A stretch of DNA of 64,000 nucleotides from Nocardiopsis sinuspersici (lineage in GTDB: Bacteria > Actinomycetota > Actinomycetes > Streptosporangiales > Streptosporangiaceae). The DNA is taken from positions 558,001-622,000 of the forward strand of contig VWVT01000001.1 in NCBI GenBank assembly GCA_008638415.1, in the 5' to 3' direction. Below the pieces are notes generated by a model. It made no database searches. It had not been told where the DNA came from and worked only from the letters and a program-made list of their open reading frames with translations. Positions 54,894-64,000 of the stretch are shown here, piece by piece; position 1 is the first letter of the stretch, and each line of letters starts with the position of its first letter. Both the position numbers and the translations under genes were made by a program.

Positions 54894-55717
54894 GCGCCCC
54901 GACCCTCGCCGCTCCCGCGCCCGCCCTGAACCCGGAGGCCAGACGGCGGATCGGCGTGTTCGAGGGGCTCGGCCACAGCCTGACCCTGGCCAAGCGCAAC
55001 CTGCGCTACGTCGCGCGCACACCCGCGACGCTGATCGACACGGTCATCCAGCCGGTCCTGTTCCTCCTGGTGTTCGTCTTCCTGTTCGGCGGAGCGATCT
55101 CCGGCGGCTGGCAGGACTACCTCCAGACCCTGGTCCCCGGACTGATGGTGCAGATCACCATGTACGCGAGCATGGGAACCGGGATGGCGCTCAGCACCGA
55201 CATCTCCAAGGGTGTGTTCGACCGGTTCCGGAGCCTGCCGATCGCGCGGTCGGCGCCGCTGGTCGGCGCGGTGCTGGGCGACATCATCCGCTACGTCGTG
55301 GCGGTGACCGTCCTGCTGCTGCTGGCGTTCGCGCTGGGCTTCCGGATCCAGACCGACCCGCTGTCGGCGCTGCTGGCCTGCGTCCTGGTCATCGTGTTCG
55401 GACTGACCCTGTGCTGGCTGTCGGTGCTGGTCGGGATGGTGGTCGCGAGCCCGCAGGCGGTCCCGGGGGTCGCGACGGCGGTCATCCTGCCGCTGACCTT
55501 CGGCAGCAACATCTTCGCCGATCCGCAGACCATGCCCCACTGGCTGGAGGTCTGGACCGGGATCAACCCGGTCAGCTACTTCGTGGACACGGTGCGCGGG
55601 CTGATGATCGGCGGTCCCGTCGCGGAACCGCTGGCGGTGAGCCTGGTCGCCGTGGCCGTCTGCCACGCCGTCCTCCTACCGATCGCGGTACGCGCCTACC
55701 TGCGCAAGGTCCGGTGA
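54890..55717 (+). CDS. DrrB-like ABC-2 permease
   Basis: 275 residues, start overlapping the ATPase stop. Six TM segments. Family segments include TLAKRNLRYVARTPATLIDT, QPVLFLLVFVFLFGGAI, STDISKGVFDRFRSLPIARS and VWTGINPVSYFVDTVRGLM. Partner of the preceding ATPase; an ArsR-type gene follows 49 bases downstream, probably in the same transcript. Confidence 0.93.
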   Translation: MSAPTLAAPAPALNPEARRRIGVFEGLGHSLTLAKRNLRYVARTPATLIDTVIQPVLFLLVFVFLFGGAISGGWQDYLQTLVPGLMVQITMYASMGTGMALSTDISKGVFDRFRSLPIARSAPLVGAVLGDIIRYVVAVTVLLLLAFALGFRIQTDPLSALLACVLVIVFGLTLCWLSVLVGMVVASPQAVPGVATAVILPLTFGSNIFADPQTMPHWLEVWTGINPVSYFVDTVRGLMIGGPVAEPLAVSLVAVAVCHAVLLPIAVRAYLRKVR

Positions 55718-55766
55718 CACGACGGATGGCACCCGTGTCCCCTCCGAGGCGGAAAGGACGTCCCAC

Positions 55767-56714
55767 GTGACCAGAGTCCACCTGACGACGCGGGACGCGG
55801 CGCGTGTCCGCGTTCGGCCAGAACTGTCCATGCTGATCGAGGCCGCCCACGCTCTGGAGTCCGCTCTCTCCGGCGCGGCCCGTCCCGGGGCCTCCGGGTG
55901 GGCGCGCCGTACCCGGCTCCGGCTGTCCACGCTGCCGCTCGTACGGGCGGAACTGGTGGAGGCCCACGGGCTCCTGCCCGACGTGCTGTCCCTGGCGCAG
56001 TCGCCCGAGGGGCCCCGCGCCCCCGAACCGCACACACCCGACCGCGTGTGGCGCGCGGTGCGGACCCTGGGCCGGGTGGCCCAGGTCCTCGTCCCCGGGC
56101 AGGCCCGCGTGCGGGCACTCCAGGTGCTGGCCGCCGACCGGATCGGGGCCCTGGCGGCCGGGGAGGGGACGGCGGTGGCGGTGGAGTCCCTGGGGGACGC
56201 CTGCCGGTGGACGGACACGGGCCTGGAGGTCGCCGACGGCCGGGACCTGGACCTGGACCCTCGGGGACACGGCCTGGACCTGCTCCCCTCGGTGTTCCTG
56301 GGCTCCGGCCCCCGGGTGGAGCAGTGGGCCGACCCGGAGTCGGGACTGCCCCGGACAGCGCTGCTGTTCCCGGCTCTGGGCCCCCGCGAATCGCTCGACT
56401 CCCTGCTGCCGGAGCCGAACCGGTCCCCGGAGGCGCTGGGCCGGCTGCTCGGCCGGACCCGTTCCGCCGTCCTGGGCGGGCTGGTCTCCCCGGTCTCCAC
56501 GGGAGAGCTGGCCGAGGCCCTCCACGTGTCGCCCACCTCGGTAAGCGAGCACACCGCGGTGCTGCGGGAAACGGGACTGATCACCACGACCCGTGACGGG
56601 AACCGGGTCCGGCACCTGGCCACCGACCTCGGCCGGGCCCTTCTCGACCACTGCGGCACGGGAGGCGCGGGGCACCGCACCCGGAGCTGGGCCCGCTTGG
56701 CCGAGACCGCCTGA
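55767..56714 (+). CDS. ArsR/SmtB-type winged-helix regulator
   Basis: 315 residues from GTG 55767 (AAGGA upstream). An N-terminal region of about 220 residues of unknown fold (EAAHALESALSG, VWRAVRTLGRVAQVL) precedes the HTH: VSTGELAEALHVSPTSVSEHTAVLRETGLITTTRDGNR. This DUF5937-like plus ArsR layout is common for exporter-linked regulators in actinomycetes. No cysteine metal box is seen. It probably controls the drrAB pair upstream. Confidence 0.82.
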   Translation: MTRVHLTTRDAARVRVRPELSMLIEAAHALESALSGAARPGASGWARRTRLRLSTLPLVRAELVEAHGLLPDVLSLAQSPEGPRAPEPHTPDRVWRAVRTLGRVAQVLVPGQARVRALQVLAADRIGALAAGEGTAVAVESLGDACRWTDTGLEVADGRDLDLDPRGHGLDLLPSVFLGSGPRVEQWADPESGLPRTALLFPALGPRESLDSLLPEPNRSPEALGRLLGRTRSAVLGGLVSPVSTGELAEALHVSPTSVSEHTAVLRETGLITTTRDGNRVRHLATDLGRALLDHCGTGGAGHRTRSWARLAETA

Positions 56715-56728
56715 GCGACCGGAACCGC

Positions 56729-56767
56729 ACGGGGCGGGGGCGGCCGGGTCCGGCCGCCCCGCCCCGT
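56729..56767. terminator. Bidirectional terminator between the ArsR gene and mbtH
   Basis: Strong GC hairpin ACGGGGCGGGGGCGGCC / GGCCGCCCCGCCCCGT with one bulged G, between stops at 56714 and 56779. Confidence 0.7.
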
Positions 56768-56778
56768 CGTGGCGCCGC

Positions 56779-56991
56779 CTACTCGCCCAGGGCGGTCACC
56801 AGGCTCTTCGGACGCATGTCCGTCCAGTTCTCCTCCACGTAGGCCAGCGCCCTCTCACGGGAGGTCTCCTCCAGGGCGATGTCCCAGCCCTCGGGGATCT
56901 CGGCGAAGGACGGCCACAGGGAGTGCTGTCCCTCGGCGTTGACCAGGACCAGGTAGGTGGCGTCGTCGTTCTCGAAGGGGTTGCCGCTCAT
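56779..56991 (-). CDS. MbtH-like NRPS accessory protein
   Basis: 70 residues from ATG 56991 (GAGGAAG upstream). All MbtH hallmarks are present: NPFENDDATYLVLVNAEGQHSLWPSF and IPEGWDIALEETSRERALAYVEENWTDMRPKSL, with the invariant Trp and Pro residues. MbtH proteins bind A domains and are needed for their solubility and activity. It lies 37 bases downstream of the NRPS gene in the same operon. Confidence 0.97.
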   Translation of the reverse strand: MSGNPFENDDATYLVLVNAEGQHSLWPSFAEIPEGWDIALEETSRERALAYVEENWTDMRPKSLVTALGE

Positions 56992-57029
56992 GTTCTTCCT
57001 CGTCTCTCTCGTACTTGCGGTGGGCGGGG

Positions 57030-60000
57030 TCAGTTTCGGCGGCCGCGCCGGGCCGGGGCCGATGCGACCAGCTCTCGCAGGGCGCCGGTGAAGGACCGGG
57101 CGAGTCGTTCCACGGTCGCGTCGCGGTGCCGGTTGGCCGAGTAGGTCCAGGAGAACTCCAACCGCCCGCCGGTGACCGAGCCGGTGACGTCGAGCAGGTT
57201 GGTGCGCTCCTCGTCCGGGGCGTGGTCCGGGCCGGGAACGGGGGCGAATCGGCGGACGAGTCCGTCCCCTTCCGCCTCACCGAACCGGCCCAGGTAGTTG
57301 AAGGAGACCGGGACCTCCGGCAGAGCACGCAGCGGCTCGGTGTCCGGGCCCTCCGCCAGGTACCGCAGCGCCCCGAACCCGATGCCGCGCGGGGCACTCC
57401 TGGTCTGGCGCTTGACGGCGGCCACCGTCCCCGGCCAGCCGTCCCCCTCCGGCAGGTCCAGCACGACCGGGTAGACGGTGGTGAACCAGCCGACCGTGCG
57501 GGACAGGTCCACGTCCTCGAAGAGGTCCTCGCGGCCGTGTCCCTCCTTCTCCACCAGGATCCGGCCGGAGCCGGTCCAGTCGGCGAGGACCCGGCCGAGC
57601 GCGGCCAGGAGCACGTCGTCGATCCGGCACCGGAACGCCCCCGGCACCCGGGAGAGCAGGGCGGCGGTGTCCTCCTCCGACAGCTCCGAGGTGAGCACGC
57701 GTTGGGAGGCCACGTCGTTGGGGCCCCCGTCCAGGTCCAGGGGCAGGGCCGTGGCGGCGCCGGAGAGGGTCTCGGCCCAGGCCTCCACGTCGTCTCCGAA
57801 CCCGCCCTCCCGGACGAACGCGGCCAGACGGTCCGCCCAGACCGGGAACGGGGTGGTCTTCGCGCCGAGGGACACCGGACGCCCGTCCCACAGCTGCCCG
57901 TAGGCGATGGCGAGGTCCTCCAGGATCACCCGCCAGGACACCCCGTCCACCACCATGTGGTGCGCCGACAGCAGCAGCCGGTGCCGGTCCGCCGTCCCGG
58001 TGTCCACGACCACCGCCTCGAACAGCGGCCCCTCGGCCAGGCGCGTCGAAGGCCGGTCCCGGCCCGCCTCGGACGCGAGGAGCTCCTCGACACCGGCCTC
58101 CGACAGGCCGGCCGCGTCCACGACGCGCACCGCCCCGGGTGCGGTCTCCGCTTCCAGGTGCTGTCGCCACTCCCCCTCGGCGCGCTCGACCCTGAGCCGG
58201 AGCATGTCGTGGTGGGCCAGGACGTGCTCGGCGGCGCGGGCCACCAGACGCGGGTCGGTGCCCGGCACGGTCTCCGCCAGCAGGGACATGTCGAAGTGCT
58301 GGGGGAAGCGCGGATGCGTGTCGAGGAACCAGCGCTGCACCGGCGTGAGGACGACCTCCCCGGTGACCGGCCCGGCCGCGGCGTCCTCCCCACCGGGACC
58401 GGCCTCCTCCCGGGCGTCCATGGCGGCGGCGAGCGCGTCGACGGTCTGGTGCAGGAAGACGTCCTTGGAGGCCAGTTCCCGCCCGGCGGCGCGTACCCGG
58501 GACACCAGCTGGATGCTCAGGATCGAGTCACCGCCCAGGTCGAAGAAGTTGTCGTGGGCGCCGACCTTCTCGATCCCCAGCAGCTCCCCCCAGACCTGGG
58601 CGAGGAGGGCCTGGGTCGGCCCGTGCGGCGGAACGTACCCGGCGGTGCCGAACGCGTCGTCGGCGGGGGCGGGCAGCGCCTTGCGGTCGGTCTTGCCGTT
58701 GGCGTTGAGCGGGATGTCCTCCAGCACGACCACGGCCGCCGGCACCATGTAGTCGGGCAGCCGCCGCGCGGCGCCCTCCCGGACGGCCGCGGCGCCCGCG
58801 TCCGGCGCGCCCTCCTCCGGAACGACGTAGCCGACCAGCCGACGGACGCCGGGACCGTCCTCCCTGACCACGGCGGCCGCGGAGCGGACCCCGGGCAGCG
58901 CGGCCAGCACCGACTCGACCTCGCCGAGCTCGATCCGGAAGCCGCGGATCTTGACCTGGTCGTCGTCTCGCCCCAGGAACTCCAACTCGTGGTCGGCGGT
59001 CCAGCGAACGACGTCCCCGGTCCGGTAGATCCGGTCCCCCGACCCGTACGGGTCGGCCACGAAGCGTTCGGCGGTCAGCCCGGGCGCGCCCTCGTAGCCC
59101 CGGGCCAGCGACGGCCCGGCCAGGTAGAGCTCGCCGCGTACGCCCGGGGGGACCGGCCGCAGCCACGGGTCGAGGACCAGGGCGCGGGTCCCGGCGACGG
59201 GGCGGCCGATCAGCGGGCGTGCTCCGGGCCGGACACGCCAGACCGTGCTGTTCACGGTGTTCTCGGTCGGCCCGTAGAAGTTGTGCACGGCGCGGACCCC
59301 GGCCGAGGCGAGCCGCTCGGCCAGGGCCTCGTCCAGCGCCTCGGCGCCCACGGTCAGCACGGTGAGCGGGTGACGCCCCTCCTCCAGGAGCCCGGAGGCG
59401 ACCAGGTGGGCCAGGTAGGAGGGGGTGGTGTCGAGGTAGTCCACCCGGTGCCGGTCCAGGTGGTCGCGCAGCGCCTCGGCGTCGGTGCGGGTCCGCTCGT
59501 CGACCACGTGCAGGCGGTGGCCGCTCAGCAGCCAGGCGAACGGGTCCCAGGAGGCGTCGAAGGTCCACGCGGCCAGATGCGCGGCGGTGAGCCCGCGGCC
59601 GTCGGTGTCGGGACCGTCCAGCACCGCGGCCCGGTAGGCGGTGACCATGGCGCACAGGTTGGCGTGGGTGACCACGACCCCTTTGGGGGTCCCGGTCGAG
59701 CCGGACGTGAACATCACGTAGGCGGGGTGTCCACCGTGCAGGGGGCGCGTCCGGTCGGCGTCGGCGACCGGTGCGCCCGACTCCTCCGACGCCTCGTCCA
59801 CCACCGTGACCGGTACCCCCTCGCCCAGGGACCGCCGGGCGGACTCCGCCGTGTCCCGGGTGGCGAGGATCCGCCCGGCGCCCGAGTGCTCCAGGACGGT
59901 GCGCGCCCGTTCGGCGGGGGCCGCGGGGTCGACCGGGACGTAGGCCGCCCCGGACCGCAGTACCGCGAACAGGCCGACGACCGCCTCGACGGTGCGGGGC

Positions 60001-63000
60001 AGGACCGTGACCACCCGGTCTCCGGGACCGACCCCCGCCCCGGCCAGGCGCCGGGCCAGGCGGTTGACGCGCTCGTCCAGCTCGCCGAAGGACAGGGAGT
60101 CGGTCCCGTCGGACAGCGCGGGACGGCCGGGTCCGCTCGCCGCCAGCTCGGCCAGGTCGTCGAGGACGTGGCCCCCGCCGGGACCGCTGGTTCGTGCTTC
60201 AGGCGCCCTTCCCGCGGCCAGGAGGGCGGCGCGCTCGGCCCCGGGCATGAGGTCCACCGTGTGCACCGGCGCGTCGGGTGCCCTCGTGAGCCCCTCCAGC
60301 AGGGCGCACACGTGCTCGGCGAAACGGTCGACGGTCCGTGGGTCGAACAGGTCGGTGTCGTACTCCACCGAGCCGTGCAGACGCCCGCCGTCCACGTAGA
60401 AGTCCACGCTGAGGTCGAACAGGGAGCTGCCCCGGGTGAGGGGCTGCTCGGCGACGGACAGCCCGTCGATCTCCCAGACCTGCCCGGGGGCGTTCTGCAG
60501 CGCGACGACGGCCTGGACCAGAGTGGGCCGGGACGGGTCGCGGCGCGGGGCGACCGCGTCCACCACGGTGTCGAAGGGGACGTCACCGTTCTGGAAGGCG
60601 GTGAGCAGGGTGTCGCGGACCGCCGCGAGCAGCTCGGTCCCGGTGAGCGCCTCGTCCACGCGCATCCGCAGCGCCAGCGTGTTGACGAAGAACCCGACCA
60701 CGTCCTCCAGCTCCACGCGGTCGCGGCCGGAGACCACCGTTCCGAGGACGATGTCGCGCTGCCCCGTGTAGCGGGACAGGACCACCTGCACGGCGGCGGT
60801 CAGCACCATGAAGAGGGTGGCGCCGGTGGAGGCCTCCAGGTCACGGACGGCGGCCAGGGTCGCCTCGGGGACCTCGAAGGCACGGGTCGCGCCCCGGCCC
60901 CGGCGCACCGGGGGCCGCGGGTGGTCGGTGGGCAGGGAGAGGGGCTCGGCGCCGGTCAGCAGCTCCCGCCAGTGGTCGAGCCGCTCCTGGAAGGGGCCGG
61001 ACTCCAGGTAGGTGTCCTGCCACGCCGCGAAGTCGGCGTACTGCAGGCGGGGCGGGCGCAGTCCGGCCCGTTCGGCGAGCGCCTCCGGCCCGGTGCCGGC
61101 CCCCGTCCGGGCGGCGGCCCGGTAGAGCGCGCCGAGCTCCCGGGTCAGGACCGACAGGGACCAGGCGTCCACGACGATGTGGTGGATGCCCAGGGCGAGC
61201 ACGTGCTCGTCGGGGGCCAGGGTGACCAGCAGCGCCCGGAAGAGGGGACCCCCGGCCAGGTCGAAGGGGCGGTGCACGAACTCGGCGAGCACCTCGTCGA
61301 GCGCGGCCTCCCGCTCCCGCGCCGGGACGGCGCTCAGGTCGGCGGTGGCCTGGTCGGCCCCCGTGGGGGCTCCGATGGTCTGCACCGGGCGCCCGTCGTG
61401 CTCGGCGAACGTGGTGCGCAGCGACTCGTGCCGGTGGACCAGGGCGTCCAGGGACGCGTTCAGGGCGGACACGTCCAGCGGCCCGGTGAGCCGCAGCGCA
61501 CCTCCGGAGTTGTACTCCGAGCCGCCGGGCTCGTAGCGGTCGAGGAACCACAGGCGGCGCTGGGCGGCCGACAGCGGCAGGTCGGCGTCACGGGACACGG
61601 GAACGAGGGCGGTGTCCGCGGCGTCGGCGCCCTTGGCGCTCCCGGTGGTCAGCAGCTCGGCCAGTTCGGCGACGGTCGGGTGGTCGAAGACCGTACGCAC
61701 CGGCAGCCGGGTCCCGAAGGCGTCGGCGGCGCGGGCGACCATCCGGACCACCCCGACGGAGTCCCCTCCCACCCGGAAGAAGTCGTCGTGCACCCCGACC
61801 CGCTCCAGGCCGAGCAGGTCGCACCACAGGGCGGCGAGGTCGCGTTCGGCACGGGTGCGCGGCTCCGTGTACTCGGCCCGGGACTGCCCGGCCCAGTCGA
61901 CCGGAGGCAGTGCCCCGCGGTCGGTCTTGCCGTTGGCGGTCAGCGGAACGCGGTCCACCAGGACGAACGCGGCGGGGACCATGTACCCCGGCAGCACCCC
62001 GGCGGCGCTCTCGGCCAGCTCCGCCGGCGTGGGCGCGGTCCCGTCGGCGGGGACGACGTAGGCGGCGAGCCTGTGCCCGGATCCGCTCCCGTCCACCACG
62101 ACGACCGCCCGCCCGACCTCGGGCAGGCCGGCCAGCGCGGCCTCCACCTCGCCCGGTTCGATACGGTGCCCGCGAACCTTGACCTGGTCGTCCGCCCGGC
62201 CGAGGAACTCCAGTTCCCCGTCGGGGCGGCGGCGCACCACGTCACCGGAGCGGTACATGCGCGACCCGGACGGCCCGAAGGGGTCGGCGACGAAGCGCCC
62301 GGCGGTGAGCCCGGGCCGGTTCCAGTACCCGTGCGCGAGCCCGTCCCCGCTGATGTACAGCTCGCCGGGGACACCGTCACGCACCGGGCGCAGCCAGCGG
62401 TCGAGCACCTGGACCCTGGTCCCGGCGACCGGGGCGCCCATGGGCGGCGTTCCCGAGCCGGACAGCGGAGTGCTCATCGTGGCGCACACCGTGGACTCGG
62501 TGGGCCCGTAGGCGTTGTACATCCGGCGGCCTGAGAAACGCCCGACCAGCTCCCCCGGCCAGGCCTCGCCCGCGACGAGCAGGTGCTCGACGGGGCCCAG
62601 GTCGGCGGGGTCCAGGCCCGGCAGCAGCGCCGGGGGAAGGGTGACGTGGCTGATCCGGTGGTCACGCAGCGCGGCGGGGAGCCCGTCCCCGACCAGGCCG
62701 GCCCGGGGAAGCAGGACGGTGGCGGCTCCGTTGAGCAGCGCGACCAGCAGCTCGGCGACGGACGCGTCGAAGCTCGGAGAGGCGAACTGCAGCAGTCGGG
62801 AGCCGGTGCCGACGTCCATCAGCCGGCCCTGGGTCCGGGCCAGCGCCGCCATGCCGTGGTGCGGGACGACCACGCCCTTGGGACGTCCGGTGGACCCGGA
62901 GGTGTAGATCATGTACGCCGGGTCGTGCACCGTGAGGGCCTCGCGCAGTGGCTCGCCCTCCCCGCCGTCGCCCGGGAACAGCACGCGCGTCGACCCCGGG

Positions 63001-64000
63001 AGGCGGTCTGCTGACTCCGGGGCGGCCAGGACCACCGTCAGGCCGGCGTCGTCGGCCATGTAGGCCAGCCGATCGGTCGGGTAGTCCGGGTCCAGCGGCA
63101 GGTAGACGGCGCCGGCGTACACGACGGCCAGGAACAGCACGGCCGTCTCCGGCCCGCGCTCCAGGCACACCCCCACCCGGTCGCCGCGCCGCACACCGTG
63201 CTCGCGCAGGTATCCGGCGATCCGGGCCGCCCGGTCGTCGAGCTCGGCGAAGGAGACCGTCTCGCCGGGCCCGACCAGGGCCGGGGCGTCGGGGTGGGCG
63301 GACACCCGTGCGGCCAGCAGCTCGGGCAGGGTGCGCGGACGGGGGCCGGCGGGCCCGTCCAGCACGACCGCGTCCTCCCCACCCGGTCGCAGGGCCCGCA
63401 GGGGACGGTCGTCGCCGACGCCCTCCAACACGTCGCGCAGGTCGGAGACGAACCGGGCGACGGTCGCCTCGTCGAAGATGTCGGTGTTGAACTCGGCGGA
63501 CCCGGCGAGCCCTTCGGCGTCTCTCCGGAACTCCAGGGTCAGGTCGAACACCGCGTGTTCGCGCCGTACCGGGAACGGCCGTACATCGAGGTCGCCCAGG
63601 GAGGCCTCCCCGCCGTTCCCGACGTTCTGCAGGACGACGGCGGCCTGCACCAGCGGCGGGACGGCGGGGTCCCGCTCGGTCAGCACCGCGTCCACGACGG
63701 CGTCGAAGGGGACCTCGGCGTGGTCGAAGTCGGCCAGGACCTCGTCCCGGGTCCGGGCGAGGTTGCCGGAGAAGGAGAGCGTCTCGTCCACCCGGCCGCG
63801 CAGGGCGAGGGTGTTGACGAAGAAACCGACCAGGCCGTGCAGCCTGGGGTCCTCCCGGCCCGCCGTGACGGTACCCAGGACCACGTCCTCGTCACGGGTC
63901 CAGCGCGCCATGGCGATCCGGGACGCGGTCATCAGCACCATGTACAGGTTGGCGTTGTGCTCGTGCCCCGCCTGTTCGAGCCGGGCGACCAGCGCGTCGG
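57030..64000 (-). CDS. Nonribosomal peptide synthetase, C-A-T-C-A-T-E, N-terminus beyond the window
   Basis: At least 2322 residues, open at the right edge. Order on the protein: partial C1 (64000 to about 63390, [11 protein letters not shown]); A1 (about 63350-61900; [23 protein letters not shown]); T1 (about 61880-61640; GGDS Ser near 61760); C2 (about 61610-60270; HHIVVDAWS); A2 (about 60210-58690; [26 protein letters not shown]); T2 (about 58660-58450; [10 protein letters not shown]); terminal E (about 58350-57060; [11 protein letters not shown]). No thioesterase follows. By-eye specificity pockets: A1 D-A-A-T-L-A-A-V-C, similar to aromatic-residue codes; A2 D-A-D-D-T-G-F-V-N, two acids suggesting a basic residue. 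The E domain predicts a D-residue passed to another synthetase. Function is secure; substrate guesses are weak. Confidence 0.93.
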   Translation of the reverse strand, partial: DALVARLEQAGHEHNANLYMVLMTASRIAMARWTRDEDVVLGTVTAGREDPRLHGLVGFFVNTLALRGRVDETLSFSGNLARTRDEVLADFDHAEVPFDAVVDAVLTERDPAVPPLVQAAVVLQNVGNGGEASLGDLDVRPFPVRREHAVFDLTLEFRRDAEGLAGSAEFNTDIFDEATVARFVSDLRDVLEGVGDDRPLRALRPGGEDAVVLDGPAGPRPRTLPELLAARVSAHPDAPALVGPGETVSFAELDDRAARIAGYLREHGVRRGDRVGVCLERGPETAVLFLAVVYAGAVYLPLDPDYPTDRLAYMADDAGLTVVLAAPESADRLPGSTRVLFPGDGGEGEPLREALTVHDPAYMIYTSGSTGRPKGVVVPHHGMAALARTQGRLMDVGTGSRLLQFASPSFDASVAELLVALLNGAATVLLPRAGLVGDGLPAALRDHRISHVTLPPALLPGLDPADLGPVEHLLVAGEAWPGELVGRFSGRRMYNAYGPTESTVCATMSTPLSGSGTPPMGAPVAGTRVQVLDRWLRPVRDGVPGELYISGDGLAHGYWNRPGLTAGRFVADPFGPSGSRMYRSGDVVRRRPDGELEFLGRADDQVKVRGHRIEPGEVEAALAGLPEVGRAVVVVDGSGSGHRLAAYVVPADGTAPTPAELAESAAGVLPGYMVPAAFVLVDRVPLTANGKTDRGALPPVDWAGQSRAEYTEPRTRAERDLAALWCDLLGLERVGVHDDFFRVGGDSVGVVRMVARAADAFGTRLPVRTVFDHPTVAELAELLTTGSAKGADAADTALVPVSRDADLPLSAAQRRLWFLDRYEPGGSEYNSGGALRLTGPLDVSALNASLDALVHRHESLRTTFAEHDGRPVQTIGAPTGADQATADLSAVPAREREAALDEVLAEFVHRPFDLAGGPLFRALLVTLAPDEHVLALGIHHIVVDAWSLSVLTRELGALYRAAARTGAGTGPEALAERAGLRPPRLQYADFAAWQDTYLESGPFQERLDHWRELLTGAEPLSLPTDHPRPPVRRGRGATRAFEVPEATLAAVRDLEASTGATLFMVLTAAVQVVLSRYTGQRDIVLGTVVSGRDRVELEDVVGFFVNTLALRMRVDEALTGTELLAAVRDTLLTAFQNGDVPFDTVVDAVAPRRDPSRPTLVQAVVALQNAPGQVWEIDGLSVAEQPLTRGSSLFDLSVDFYVDGGRLHGSVEYDTDLFDPRTVDRFAEHVCALLEGLTRAPDAPVHTVDLMPGAERAALLAAGRAPEARTSGPGGGHVLDDLAELAASGPGRPALSDGTDSLSFGELDERVNRLARRLAGAGVGPGDRVVTVLPRTVEAVVGLFAVLRSGAAYVPVDPAAPAERARTVLEHSGAGRILATRDTAESARRSLGEGVPVTVVDEASEESGAPVADADRTRPLHGGHPAYVMFTSGSTGTPKGVVVTHANLCAMVTAYRAAVLDGPDTDGRGLTAAHLAAWTFDASWDPFAWLLSGHRLHVVDERTRTDAEALRDHLDRHRVDYLDTTPSYLAHLVASGLLEEGRHPLTVLTVGAEALDEALAERLASAGVRAVHNFYGPTENTVNSTVWRVRPGARPLIGRPVAGTRALVLDPWLRPVPPGVRGELYLAGPSLARGYEGAPGLTAERFVADPYGSGDRIYRTGDVVRWTADHELEFLGRDDDQVKIRGFRIELGEVESVLAALPGVRSAAAVVREDGPGVRRLVGYVVPEEGAPDAGAAAVREGAARRLPDYMVPAAVVVLEDIPLNANGKTDRKALPAPADDAFGTAGYVPPHGPTQALLAQVWGELLGIEKVGAHDNFFDLGGDSILSIQLVSRVRAAGRELASKDVFLHQTVDALAAAMDAREEAGPGGEDAAAGPVTGEVVLTPVQRWFLDTHPRFPQHFDMSLLAETVPGTDPRLVARAAEHVLAHHDMLRLRVERAEGEWRQHLEAETAPGAVRVVDAAGLSEAGVEELLASEAGRDRPSTRLAEGPLFEAVVVDTGTADRHRLLLSAHHMVVDGVSWRVILEDLAIAYGQLWDGRPVSLGAKTTPFPVWADRLAAFVREGGFGDDVEAWAETLSGAATALPLDLDGGPNDVASQRVLTSELSEEDTAALLSRVPGAFRCRIDDVLLAALGRVLADWTGSGRILVEKEGHGREDLFEDVDLSRTVGWFTTVYPVVLDLPEGDGWPGTVAAVKRQTRSAPRGIGFGALRYLAEGPDTEPLRALPEVPVSFNYLGRFGEAEGDGLVRRFAPVPGPDHAPDEERTNLLDVTGSVTGGRLEFSWTYSANRHRDATVERLARSFTGALRELVASAPARRGRRN

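Noticed and set aside
57015..62534. A 1839-residue open frame on the plus strand opposite the NRPS
   Set aside because: It is an antisense shadow of the GC-rich NRPS; its translation is Gly/Val/Arg-rich without domains, while the minus strand has full NRPS motifs.

Overview
The window is very GC-rich, with almost every real gene using G/C third positions, dense GTG/ATG starts and 1-4 bp stop/start overlaps. Together with SARP/AfsR regulation, MbtH/NRPS, LCP and ROK proteins and the remnant of an actinomycete integrative element at a tRNA, this points to a filamentous actinobacterium. A Nocardiopsis/Streptosporangiales-type genome is my best guess, by general resemblance only.

Layout. 1-3.4 kb: end of a molybdopterin oxidoreductase with a small helical partner, and a bicovalent-flavin (BBE-type) oxidase. 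3.4-9.1 kb: cell-envelope genes, namely a secreted acidic protein, a lipoprotein L,D-transpeptidase divergent from an OmpR/HK two-component system, and two small membrane proteins. 9.1-11 kb: a DrrAB-type ABC exporter with repeated palindromic operators. 11-14.8 kb: an orphan membrane-anchored periplasmic-binding-fold protein paired with a large P-loop ATPase. 15-17.6 kb: a decayed ABC-exporter fragment, Tag glycosylase, a TetR regulator and a methyltransferase. 17.8-23.3 kb: an Entner-Doudoroff operon (zwf-edd-eda) divergent from a ROK repressor. 23.6-29.4 kb: a membrane-anchored Lys/Ala-rich protein, an LCP ligase and two secreted low-complexity proteins. 29.7-32.2 kb: a DosS/DevS-like GAF kinase convergent with a NarL-type regulator.

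32.4-41.3 kb is the most intriguing block. It is a self-contained catabolic island holding an amidase, a D-2-hydroxyacid dehydrogenase, a DUF3830-like protein, two maleate-isomerase/Asp-Glu-racemase paralogues, a GntR/FCD regulator, a succinate-semialdehyde-type dehydrogenase and a class III aminotransferase. Three copies of the same operator (GATTGT-nn-ACAATC type) sit in its two divergent promoter regions, so it reads as a single regulon. I cannot name its substrate.

41.4-45.4 kb: a membrane/coiled-coil protein, a secreted GH16 enzyme, tRNA-Arg(ACG) and a degraded integrative-element remnant (rep and perhaps tra fragments). 45.4-64 kb: the left flank of a nonribosomal peptide cluster, with an AfsR-type regulator, a two-component system divergent from a MacB-like ABC pair, a second DrrAB pair with an ArsR regulator, mbtH, and a two-module-plus NRPS (C-A-T-C-A-T-E) running off the right edge.
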